Shown in pieces: positions 55,266 to 64,000 of a stretch of 64,000 bases of DNA. A model generated the notes under the pieces. It searched no databases and had not been told where the DNA came from. It worked only from the letters and a program-made list of their open reading frames with translations. The DNA lies in NCBI GenBank assembly GCA_002633025.1, contig NMRB01000609.1:15894-79893 (forward strand), given 5' to 3'. A program made the position numbers and the translations under genes. How positions within the stretch are numbered: position 1 is the stretch's first letter; every line of letters starts with the position of its first letter. This DNA is from Notospermus geniculatus. Taxonomy: Eukaryota > Nemertea > Pilidiophora > Heteronemertea > Lineidae.

Positions 55266-55713
55266 CTTTCCATTCGCGTTTCAACGAATTTATGTAGGGA
55301 GTGCCATCACAATGAAAAAACGACGGTCAGTGGCTAATAAAACCTTATCGACTGTGCAACAAAGCGCAGGTATGATCAAGGCCTATGTCACTCCCGCGAC
55401 TTTGGCCGGGTTTGCACAGACAGGTGTGGGTTATACATTGTGTTTGCTTTCTTCCTGGTGTACAAATGTATTGGAAGGTCGTGTACAAAACTGAGGTAAA
55501 GACATTCTAGACTAATATTCATCCATTCAGGGTATATGCGAGTCCCTCAGTGCAATTTAGCGGGCTTGGTATAAAGTTTGACTTTGGTGCAGTTATGAAT
55601 ACAGAAAGATCATAGACCTTTCAGAGAAATACGGTCTAAATCAAGGTGAAGTAGTTCGAATCCCGCTCCTCGTCGCCCTTGCTTTTTATTCATCTTGTCG
55701 TTTGAATTTGCAG

Positions 55714-55901
55714 ATAAAGTGACGTTGGGAGGCGCTGTGAAATGCCAGTTTCCATTCTACTACAAGGGTGCAAAGTACACTTCCTGCACAGATGTTGGTG
55801 TTTCCTCGGGGAAATGGTGTTACACAAACAATTGGGCGTACTGTAAACCTTCGGATGACTATAACCCCGATTGTCCAGGCGGATGGCCAGCGTGTTTCTA
55901 A
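55714..55901 (+). CDS. Fibronectin type II exon, gene 2
   Basis: Following an acceptor TTTGCAG, this exon is almost identical to exon 2 of gene 1 through GKWC, YTNNWAYC. It differs in its tail, ending DDYNPDCPGGWPACF before TAA. The first exon is not visible because the expected position is lost in the gap at 55155-55265; the sequence right after the gap matches the gene 1 intron. The flanking 3' sequence to about 56155 also matches gene 1. The FN2 cysteines and WC are intact, so the exon looks functional. Confidence 0.8.
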
Positions 55902-56190
55902 ATTTGTGTCATTCCTGTCTTTCTCTTTATCATGACGTTCAACACAGTACGGTATGTGACGACAATAAGGATGCTGGCTGAACTTAACAATTCTCATGTA
56001 TTCTACCGTACAGAGATCGAAATTTACGAAAATAGTTTTTCTCACAACAAATTCCTTTGTTCCTTTATTTCATTTCTAATCAAAGTCCATCCATCTCCGC
56101 AGTCTTTTCTGGGAAAGAAATGGGAGTCCACGGAATGCAGGACCTAGTTACAATAATAGGTTGTGTCTATTCATTAGTTAGGTTGAGATC

Positions 56191-56305
56191 AGCGACTTAT
56201 CACGGATCCTTATACATATACAGTACGGATAGAATTCTGTACAACGAGGACAAATTTTGTGTACATTTTGATGCGTATACGTGTAAGGATCCGTGATAAG
56301 TCGCA
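56191..56305. mobile_element. MITE with GCGACTTATCACGGATCCTTA ends
   Basis: GCGACTTATCACGGATCCTTA and its inverse TAAGGATCCGTGATAAGTCGC are exact over 21 bases, enclosing about 75 bases. Confidence 0.9.
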
Positions 56306-57102
56306 CACCTCTCTATTGTTTCGACGGCCCCCCGCCATCTTGGTTTGTAGGCCTACGGAGATTTGCTGCGTGCGCACTTATCTGGTAGGCAAATCAAAGC
56401 ATGTGATTGGTCTCGGGAGATATGATGAATTTGCCCACCAGATATAACTGCGCATGTGCAGCGTACAAGAAATCCAAGATGGCTGGGACCCTTCGAAACG
56501 ATGAATAGCCATATATCCCGATCCCTCGTTGAACACAATGGAGGCGGCATGTTTACATTTCATCCACATGTACTTCGGCATTGGGGCAGGTGCACATAAT
56601 CTCTGTAAACAATGCGTCACCAATCACTCTTTGGTATTGTTTATTTACCTTTTGTAACAAAAGAGAGGATTTTTAGTGTGAGTGTGAAATGAGTTTATTG
56701 GATTCAATGAAGTAATCGACAAACCTCAGTGGTTCATCGTTCCGTATTGGTGGGAACAAGCTGAAAAACACTGCTCTGATTTTTTAGTGGATGTCACTAA
56801 AATTCTTGTCCACTTTCAGGTAGGTTGGAAGTCATACACATTTATTCCTTTCATTTGTAATCTGGTGGAAATTTATGGCAACATCTGCAAATAGTTTTAT
56901 TGGAGGACGGGTGCTCTTCTCTGTGTTCCTACAGTGTGTGCTGTGAGCTTCAGTTGGCAGCAGTAGAAAGAAGCGATCTCATCAAAAACATGAAGATATT
57001 GGAAAGACTGAAGACATTACTTTTCAACGTTTTGGACTGCACCATGTCACACTTGTGTTTTTATATCTATGAGGTTGTCATTATCAGGTGCTTGCAGTCT
57101 TA

Positions 57103-57344
57103 GGGCGGCTTTCCTTTGGAGCGTTTCCTTGCGCGGAAACTCTCGAAAGCATGTTTTTTTCCGCAGCGGAAAAAAACAATATAGAGTTTTCGCAAAGCCC
57201 CCGAACGCCAACGCCAACGTCTATCCTTTTGTTCGGTGCTCTCTTCATGGCATCGAACAATGGGTTTGGCGTTCGCCTTGGCGTTTTGGTGGCTCTGCGA
57301 AAACTCCCTAGTGCTTTCGAGAGTTTCCGTGAATGGAAAGCCAC
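57103..57344. mobile_element. Nested MITE pair
   Basis: Outer ends GGCGGCTTTCCTTTGGAGCG with GGAAACTCTCGAAAGC are mirrored by GCTTTCGAGAGTTTCC and GAATGGAAAGCCACC. Inside, at 57186-57307, GTTTTCGCAAAGCCCCCGAA with CGCCAACGCC is mirrored by GGCGTTTTGGTGGCTCTGCG with AAAAC. A half copy of the inner element is at 12085-12180. Confidence 0.85.
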
Positions 57345-57390
57345 CATTATACAGGTGTACGTTAACAGACAAAATGTTTCTTCTTCCAGA

Positions 57391-57760
57391 ATGCGGGCCT
57401 TGTCAATTTTAGTATAAATCTTGGCAATTGCAACAGCAGTGCAAAATACAAGTAGGAAGTCTTTCCTTTCCTTTCCATTTTCATTTAAATTAATTTTATA
57501 GACGCGGTTGTGGGCAAATTATGTTCGTTAAACATTGGCCTTATGTGCAGTCCTATGGAGGTTTTGGACCTTTTGAATTTCAGATGGAGGGGCGGTTCAC
57601 GACGATGTGGCGTGTCACTTTCCATTCTACTACAAGGGTGTAAAGTACAATTCCTGTACCTCTGGTTGGTTCACCCACTAAGGGGAAGAAGTGGTGTTAC
57701 ACAAACAATTGTGCGTAGGCCTACTGTAGTTCTCGGATTTATGGCCGTGAGTGGACCTGG
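57391..57760 (+). pseudogene. Decayed fibronectin type II gene, copy 3
   Basis: The first exon (57391 onward) matches the gene 1 signal peptide but has TAA after eight codons (MRALSILV). The second exon (about 57584-57740) keeps HFHSTTRV-type frame-shifted remnants of the FN2 exon. The nucleotide sequence CCATTCTACTACAAGGGTGT and GTGGTGTTACACAAACAATT is clear, but a TAA (CACTAAGGGG) and small indels break it. Upstream sequence from about 56650 matches the gene 1 unit. Confidence 0.85.
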
Positions 57761-58020
57761 CACGAAGATGTCCAAGACGGAACTACGATCTTTTAGTTCT
57801 TTCATGATGAAGAAATGTCGACAGGATTACCAAAGGCTACGGCGATGATGATGATGATGATATGATTGATGATGATCTTTATAGACGGTTTTCTGCCCTA
57901 CTTACATGTGTCTTGATTTAGACAAGGTGTGCTTTTCTTATTTGACATACTTGTGGCACCTCTGGTGGTTTCGGTAACCTTATACAATCCTATGGAGGTT
58001 TTGGCCCTTTTGAATTTCAG

Positions 58021-58078
58021 ATGGAGGGGCGGTTCACGACGATGTGGCCTGTCTGTAACTTTCCATTCTACTACAAGG
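58021..58078 (+). pseudogene. Fragment of a fibronectin type II exon, copy 4
   Basis: CAG|ATGGAGGGGCGGTTCACGA through CCATTCTACTACAAGG repeats the start of the copy 3 exon, including about 35 bases of upstream intron (TATGGAGGTTTTGG). It breaks off after CTACAAGG, so only the first third of the domain remains. Confidence 0.8.
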
Positions 58079-58089
58079 CCCAGATACAC

Positions 58090-59530
58090 TAATTAGGCTA
58101 TATACATGTACTGCACAACATGGCCCGAAAATGGCGTCATGTGCTTCTGGCATGATGGATAGAAGAAAGATTGATAATGATATTGCACACCGAAATGTTT
58201 TGCATAGTAGCAATGTGTACTACGCTGCGCATGCGCAGTAGGCCTTGCGCATGCCCATTAGTTGGTCGGCTAGGGCCGGCATTCAAAGGTAGAATCAATT
58301 TCTCATGTCCAAACCCACCTCGCGCAGCGTGTTGACGTGTTGATTAGGATCCACCCCAATCCACTGGTTGGCTCACATAATTATTAGCAGTGAGGTAAGG
58401 TGCTGTCAGTGGACGAAAGTTAGATGACTGTAAGGCGCAATAGGCCTTGTGTCACTCGTATACAATGCGCCGGTTTGAGCCCATGAATAATGATTGATGT
58501 GGGCTTGGCCAGAGTAATTTTGTCTCGCCGAGTTCACATGAAAACCGACAGCTTTTTTGGTAGGCAATGAATACATTTGGCAATGGTATCATTGCATAGT
58601 TAGTAAGTATAGCTATGCTCACAATAAAGTTGAAGTTGCTGTCGCGCGGATACTAGAACTAATGCCTGATTGAAATAAAAACCTCCTTATTGAGACCAGG
58701 CCGCTAAGAATGTATCATGTCAACTGGTTTAAAAGCTTCTTTATCAAGCAACCTTTGTGGGCCTGGTAGAAAACTGCTTGTTTGATCCCTTCGAAGACAA
58801 CGCCGTTTGTAGCACGCCCGGATGCCCATAACACCACCACGAGCACTACGAGAGATTTTAGGAAATATCTGATAATTTTGTCGCATTCTTATACAGAGTC
58901 CTGGCTACTCATGGGCATAATGCATTGCATCGAACATGTCAAAGATGGCTGCGCCCATGGCTGGTTTGGTGTACACTAAACATTTCGGTGTGTATTGCCC
59001 ATTTTGATCCTCATTTTGTGCAATAATATTGCACGTGCAGGCCTTTAGATTCCCCTTAAGAAACGACGGTACACGTCGGTTCCCAAATTAGCTCTCCCAA
59101 ATGTCAGTATCCCCAAATTCGATCCTGAAAAATGTCCCCAAATTATCCCAAAGTAACAAAGCAAAAACAAAAAAGATCCAAAGATTTCTCAACAACACAG
59201 TGTTTGATTCGGTACTACGCCATTAGCTTTGGACATCACAGTACATCCCGACTTCAGCATTTCAGTCTGACAGAGATCGTTACATTTCTAAGTCCATTTC
59301 TCCTAAACCTTTGCTAGCATTCTTCAATAACTTATTTGGGTCTAATCTAGGAAGAATGCTCTTTTCAGTCACACCAGATTCGTTTACCAATTTCTTTCCA
59401 GTAAACAGATATTTACTTGAATGACTGATCTTACTTCTGGGACCACCGGCCTTTCGGCCGCATTGTACAATCTTTTCGGCGGGAAAATGCTGTAACTAGA
59501 GGCCCATGGATCTCATACTCAACTGCATTG
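58090..59530. other. No supported gene
   Basis: No exon is supported. GCGCATGCGCA-type words occur at about 58228-58255. Near 59070-59155 the phrase TCCCCAAATT(A/C) recurs four times. Confidence 0.4.
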
Positions 59531-59533
59531 AAC

Positions 59534-59764
59534 TACTCTAAATTCCCACTTACCTGTCCCATTCCTGAACTAGGAAAAAATGACTAAATCCTGAGTTGAA
59601 GATAACGGGGTGGGGGTGTGGTCAGAAACAATAATGTCCTGTCCACTTACTTGTCCCACTCCCGAGCCTGGCAAAGAATGACAGCGGTGCGATACCTTCC
59701 AACTTAGGATTTGGTCATTTTTTCCGAGTTCAGGAATGGGACAGGTAAGTGGGAGTTTAGAGTA
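59534..59764. mobile_element. Foldback element with ACTCTAAATTCCCACTTACC ends
   Basis: ACTCTAAATTCCCACTTACC, TGTCCCATTCCTGAACT and AGGAAAAAATGACTAAATCC are mirrored and end GACAGGTAAGTGGGAGTTTAGAGT. A third partial copy of the left arm (CCACTTACTTGTCCCACTCC) lies in the loop. Confidence 0.85.
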
Positions 59765-60163
59765 TATCTGCTGTTAAGACAAAATGATTACTTGTATTGA
59801 CATTGGGGTTTTTACAAGGGATTGCATGGTATTGGCTAATTGCTGGAAATATGTCCCGTTTAACCCTTTCCATCTTGACCACATTTTGAAGTTTTAACCC
59901 CTAACCCTTGGTCACTGACGATATTTATGATTTTAATCAACTTATAGACTCTGAAGTATTTGCTCAGAAAGGTTAGTATTCTCCATGAATTGTTTACAGT
60001 AAACCTGTTTCAATTTAACCCTTTGATCCCCAGTGTGTGTTTTTCACTGAATAAACTTTGAACTGGTACTCGATCGACAAAATCACGATGCGCCTAATGT
60101 CCCCAAATTAGCATGGAAACAAATACATGGTGTTTCTCTCTCGGGGGAATATAAAGGCCTGAC

Positions 60164-60706
60164 ATGTGTGCCGTGACATTCCAAAAGTCAACACATTTTC
60201 AAATGTCACGTCAACACAATACAAAAGTCACTAGTTATGTAAAATGCCCATCAGATGGCTCCACTGTTGAGAGTCGCACTTTAACTTAGAAAATTTTGAA
60301 AGAGAATTTTGCGACAAAAAAATCACGTTCCATGACGGCAAAAAATTATAAACCACACAGTTTTAGACTGAAAAAATGAAAACAAAATCTTGGAGGATGA
60401 AGGGAAAAAGTATAAAACAGCAGGTCCTAAGGGACTTAGCCCGAACGGACCTATCCTTAAGGGACCTATCCCTGAGGACCTAACCCTAAGGGACCTAACC
60501 CTAAGGATCCTAACCCTAAGGGACCTAGACCTAAGGGACCTAGCCCTAAGGGACCTAACCCTAAGACTAACCCCCTGTCATTATGCAGACCACGTGGATA
60601 TGACAATAGTGGAGCCATCTGATGAGCATTGACGTAACTAGTGACTTTTGTATTGTGTTGATGTGACATTTGAAAATGTGTTGACTTTTGGAATGTCACG
60701 GCACAA
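60164..60706. mobile_element. Foldback element carrying a telomere-like minisatellite
   Basis: The left arm GTGCCGTGACATTCCAAAAG…ATCAGATGGCTCCACT (about 60168-60265) is mirrored at about 60607-60704. The loop of about 340 bases holds the minisatellite annotated at 60465-60580. No coding capacity. Confidence 0.9.
60465..60580. repeat. Minisatellite GGACCTAACCCTAA
   Basis: Units of 12-14 bases (GGACCTAACCCTAA and variants GGACCTAGCCCTAA, GGATCCTAACCCTAA) repeat about eight times. They contain TAACCCTAA, which resembles the animal telomere repeat but is spaced by GGGACC. Confidence 0.9.
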
Positions 60707-61471
60707 ACGCCACCTGGATTTGTTGCGGCAGTCCATGATGTAAAGTGATCTGCACTGAGGTTCCACTCACGTAATCACCACATTTTATTCTCTTGTCGGC
60801 TGATAACACAGATCAGACAAAAGAATCATGTTGCAGATATGTAAGACAGAGAAGGTCTCAAATATGGCTAATGTAGTCTCCCAACCCCATGCCACGCCAA
60901 CATGTATTAAAATCTGCGTCAAAATTACCGTACGCAAGGTTCCAAAATTTTTTTGGTTGGATCTGTGAGACCACACGTTCATAAAAACTACCCTGGGTAA
61001 CAGTTTATCCAAGGGTGGAAGCAGATTTTGGAATAGGCGTGGCATGAAGTTGGAGGACCACACCCATTTGAGACCCTCTATCTTAAATTTTCACAAACCT
61101 CGCTGATAATTCTTATTCGACCTCTCACTAACATGTCTGGGAAATGTGCGCCCATTTTGAAGAGGTGATTTTCCAGTTCTGTATCTGGGCCGATCTTAGA
61201 ATAATTCACTCTAAGGACTCTCTTTAGACTACATGTAGTTAATAAAGAAGAAAAGGCAATTTTTCTTCTCGATAATTTAATGCACTTATCCCTACAGCAA
61301 ACGGAATATTTTCATGCTTTTCAGACTTCCGAATGTGGTGGAATCGACGAGGATAGTTTCCTAATCGGAGCCTATAAATAAAGAGAAGAAAAATGTCTAA
61401 TCTACCCATGCAGGAGTCAACTCAAATGAGGCAGTACAAGAGGGCTTCAAAATGACCAATAACAACAACTA

Positions 61472-61630
61472 ATAAGCCTAGCGCACATTTGCGGCAAAAC
61501 TCAATGCGTTAGGGGTGTTTTAAAGTCGACTCACCCAACGCTGTCGACTCGTCATTCAGCCAGGTCAGTCGATTTTATCAGACACCCCTAACGCATTGAG
61601 TTTTGTCGCAAATGTGCGCTAGGCTTTATT
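61472..61630. mobile_element. MITE with AAAGCCTAGCGCACATTTGC-like ends
   Basis: ATAAGCCTAGCGCACATTTGC and GGCAAAACTCAATGCGTTAG are mirrored by CTAACGCATTGAGTTTTGTC and GCAAATGTGCGCTAGGCTTTAT. The inner part has CGACTCACC/GTCGACT words. Confidence 0.9.
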
Positions 61631-61881
61631 GCCACGACCAACTCATGCGTCAAGAAACGCACGCGACTTTTGCCTGAGGAAGATTCGTGGGGAAAACGCC
61701 TCGTGTAAATAGGCTTTTACAACTGCGACTTCGGTGTATGTATTTTGAAATGGTTAGGACTCTTATCATGTACAGAACGGTCATAACATGTAGAAGAGCA
61801 TGAAAAAGTGCTTACCATCGTCAGTTTCTGGAAAAAAAATATTTCATTGGATAAATAAAAATAAAAGTAAAAATATCCGCC

Positions 61882-62124
61882 TTAAGGGCGGTTTACACTA
61901 GGTTGCACCAAGTTGCAAGTTGCAGCAACCTGCAACTTGTTCCAAACTACCTGGGACGGTTTACACACAGAAAAATCGATGCAACATCCAGCGTGATCGA
62001 GTTGCAACACGTTGCATGCCCGTTTACACATGCAACTTTTATGAAACGTTTTGGTCTCATCAGGGTTTTGCAACAAGTTGCATGAAGTTGCATATGAAAA
62101 GTTGCATGTGTAAACGGGCCTTTA
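61882..62124. mobile_element. MITE with TAAGGGCGGTTTACACTAG ends
   Basis: TTAAGGGCGGTTTACACTAG and the right end GTGTAAACGGGCCTTTA are inverse. The interior iterates GTTGCA/TGCAAC words in both orientations, like the elements at 10667 and 51161 in style but with different words. Confidence 0.85.
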
Positions 62125-62253
62125 GATATGGTTTCCATGATTTCGAATTTTTTGCACTTGGGCTATAACCGCCCACACGTGGCGGATGGTTCTAGTGACC
62201 TGCCCTGAGCACCAATCATAAAAAAATGCCATATTCTCAATATTTACCTTTAA

Positions 62254-63224
62254 TGTAACGGGTATAATTATCGTTTTGCAACAGGACGCCATTCGTAAAC
62301 AGGTAGCACTGCCCCTCTTTTCGGTCCCAGTCGATGGAGTCGCATTTACTATTGTTTATGCAGGCCGTCTGACAGTCACCAACGGTTTTCGCTGCCGTAT
62401 AAAGGTCTCCGCCCTTCGCAAACAGGTTTGGGAATTTATGCCATGTTACTGCTGTAAAACCGAAATGAAATAAAAAATCAAGAAAATAATTAGGTAATGA
62501 CAATATCAATCAGACGTAGCCTTATTCAAACTTGACGCTAGGTGGCGATATCTGAGAATATCACCACTAGTATCGACGCTAGGTTTCCATCTTGAAAAGT
62601 AGTGCGCGCGCAGAGCGAACAGTAGATTTTTTTCTGTTTGTAAAGCGGTTACCCGTCAGGTCGTTTTCTACGCTTACAATATAGATCGTTGAAGATGTAT
62701 AAAGGTGTATAAAGGTATAGAGTGATACATGTACAAAAATCGGTGGAGTAGATATATAAAGTAATAATAAAGTTATTCTGTTTAATTTTCGACAAGATAA
62801 ATACTGTTTTCTGCAAATAATACCATTTTGAATAGTTCGCGTCACGTTATAGACCAGCCCACCGACGATGACGTCAAGATTTTCATGATGGCGATCTAGC
62901 GTCAATGGCAGTGTTAAAATTTTCGTCCAAGTATCAAAAAAATTCTACGCTGCCTGGAGTATGAGCCTTATTGAATTAGCCAGACCAGTAAACAATGACT
63001 AATGAAATCGACGAAAACAAAAACTCGTTCAATTTGATATGTGGGAAATGTCATTTAAAAGCTGTAGTAGAATTTTACCAAAACTCGAAATTTTAAAAGT
63101 TGCTATTGTTCGTTTCTTGCGAAATGGCGATCACAATCGTCATTAGCAAAGGAAAGATAAACTGGTAATTAGAAGAAAAAGAAAAAAAACGTGGTTTCAT
63201 ACTTACATGAACCATCGCGACCGA
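62254..63224 (-). CDS. PAN/Apple-domain protein, two minus-strand exons (partial)
   Basis: The larger exon (about 62450 down to 62254) has an acceptor TTTTACAG and a donor AAAG|GTAAATATT. It encodes VTWHKFPNLFAKGGDLYTA, then VGDCQTACINNSKCDSIDW, GQCYLFTN and YTRYIK. The DCQTAC…CDSIDW…CYLF pattern is that of PAN/Apple domains, which bind proteins or carbohydrates in secreted and surface proteins. Upstream, an 18-nt microexon (63224 down to 63207: acceptor TTTTTTCCAG, donor CAT|GTAAGTAT) joins in matching phase and adds GRDGS, a linker-like peptide. A signal peptide and further exons must lie outside or be undetected. Confidence is high for the Apple exon and moderate for the microexon. Confidence 0.65.
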
Positions 63225-64000
63225 CTGGAAAAAAATATCAGAGGTCCGATAAATCATTGCAGCGACCGCAAGCAGCGCCCGATAACCGTATTATGAAGAC
63301 TTCTTATACGAATAAGGGAGTAAGAAATAAAAGTGGAAAATAAGAAGTGGGAAATTTTGGAATTTTGCGCGAATTTTTCAATTTCTCAAATTGGGATCGA
63401 ATTTTTTCCCATTTTGAAAAATTTTCTTGAAATGACATGACATTTTGCGTGATTTTTCGGGCGATATTTCGCGATATGGGAAAAAAAATTTCTCCCAACT
63501 CGACAAATTGACAAATTCTAGCAAAATTCCCAAATTCCCCTTTTCTAATTTTCCAGTTTTATTTCTTACTCCCTTGAATATATCTCTACCGATAGTAGTA
63601 ATTACGTCAGTACTCAGGGCAAAAATCTTAGTAAGAATAATATAACTTTCTTAGTGAGTATCTTAGCTATTTCGTTGTCACGATATTGATAAGAAATATC
63701 GTGGTAAAATTTTTCTTATAAAATTCTTAGAGAACTATTTTTCATGTTACATGTACACTGCTGAAAGAAAGATCTTACTACGGTTTATCTTACAAATATG
63801 GTTAGAGAAAATTTTACAAAGAAAAGTCTTATAAGAATGCTGTGAAATACATAAGCATCTTGACTACCAAGGGTTGTGACATCGCTCCGCCCTTCGACTA
63901 CGCTCCCACAAACCCTTGGCATCTTTCGCCGTCTTGATCTGTATTTCACTGGCTGTTCTGTTAATCACCCCTCAGTTCAATATAATTAATTTAGTACCAG
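63225..64000. other. No supported gene; AT-rich inverted repeats
   Basis: About 63316-63420 and 63425-63575 are partly inverse (GGGAGTAAGAAATAAAA with CCCATTTTG / GGGAAAAAAAATT with TTTATTTCTTACTCCC), suggesting a degraded foldback element of about 260 bases. No exon is supported. Confidence 0.45.

Noticed and set aside
60465-60580. A true interstitial telomere or chromosome-end array.
   Set aside because: The unit is 12-14 bases with GGGACC spacers, not a pure hexamer, and it sits between the arms of a foldback element.
1-64000. CRISPR arrays, operons, phage or other prokaryotic defence systems.
   Set aside because: Intron-containing genes, LTR and LINE remnants and MITEs show animal nuclear DNA. 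No array of regular repeats with unique spacers is present.

Overview
This is animal nuclear DNA. Coding exons are short and bounded by GT/AG introns, genes are sparse, and the sequence between them is packed with small inverted-repeat transposons. The gene content (an ADAMTS-like metalloprotease with PLAC-like modules, small secreted FN2 proteins, a peptide-type GPCR, a PAN/Apple exon, a BEL/Pao retrotransposon) and the repeat style (Pearl/HINE-like elements, frequent TACATGTA and TAGGCCTA words) suggest a marine invertebrate. Species and phylum cannot be fixed from this window alone. Three assembly gaps (runs of N) lie at 16082-16804, 34224-34547 and 55155-55265.

Layout. 1-9.7 kb: no convincing gene; an inverted minisatellite, several foldback/MITE elements (one nested in another) and a Pearl/HINE-like repeat. 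9.7-12.05 kb: two minus-strand exons of an unrecognised gene. 12.9-13.3 kb: nested MITEs and a LINE reverse-transcriptase fragment. 13.9-28.2 kb: two tandem plus-strand metalloprotease genes. Gene A (13.95-19.63 kb) keeps the catalytic and C-terminal exons, but no signal-peptide or prodomain exons are visible and its middle is lost in a gap. Gene B (21.77-28.17 kb) has signal peptide, prodomain, zinc protease, cysteine-rich region and PLAC-like modules, but carries a 2-base frameshift relative to A and lacks A's terminal exon. 28.86-31.05 kb: 3' part of a BEL/Pao retrotransposon with one LTR. 36.03-37.02 kb: a single-exon class A GPCR. 38-51 kb: mostly repeats and gene-free DNA. 50.9-58.1 kb: a segmentally duplicated cluster of small secreted fibronectin type II genes, two apparently intact in their FN2 exon and two decayed. 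62.25-63.22 kb: a minus-strand PAN/Apple exon with a probable upstream 18-nt microexon.

The clearest themes are evolutionary. Paralogues serve as 'empty site' controls that date MITE insertions. A foldback insertion duplicated a 3' splice site. An exon pair in the protease was duplicated and one of the two new exons then decayed. About thirty inverted-repeat elements share a small set of terminal patterns. I found no prokaryotic or viral system and no CRISPR array.
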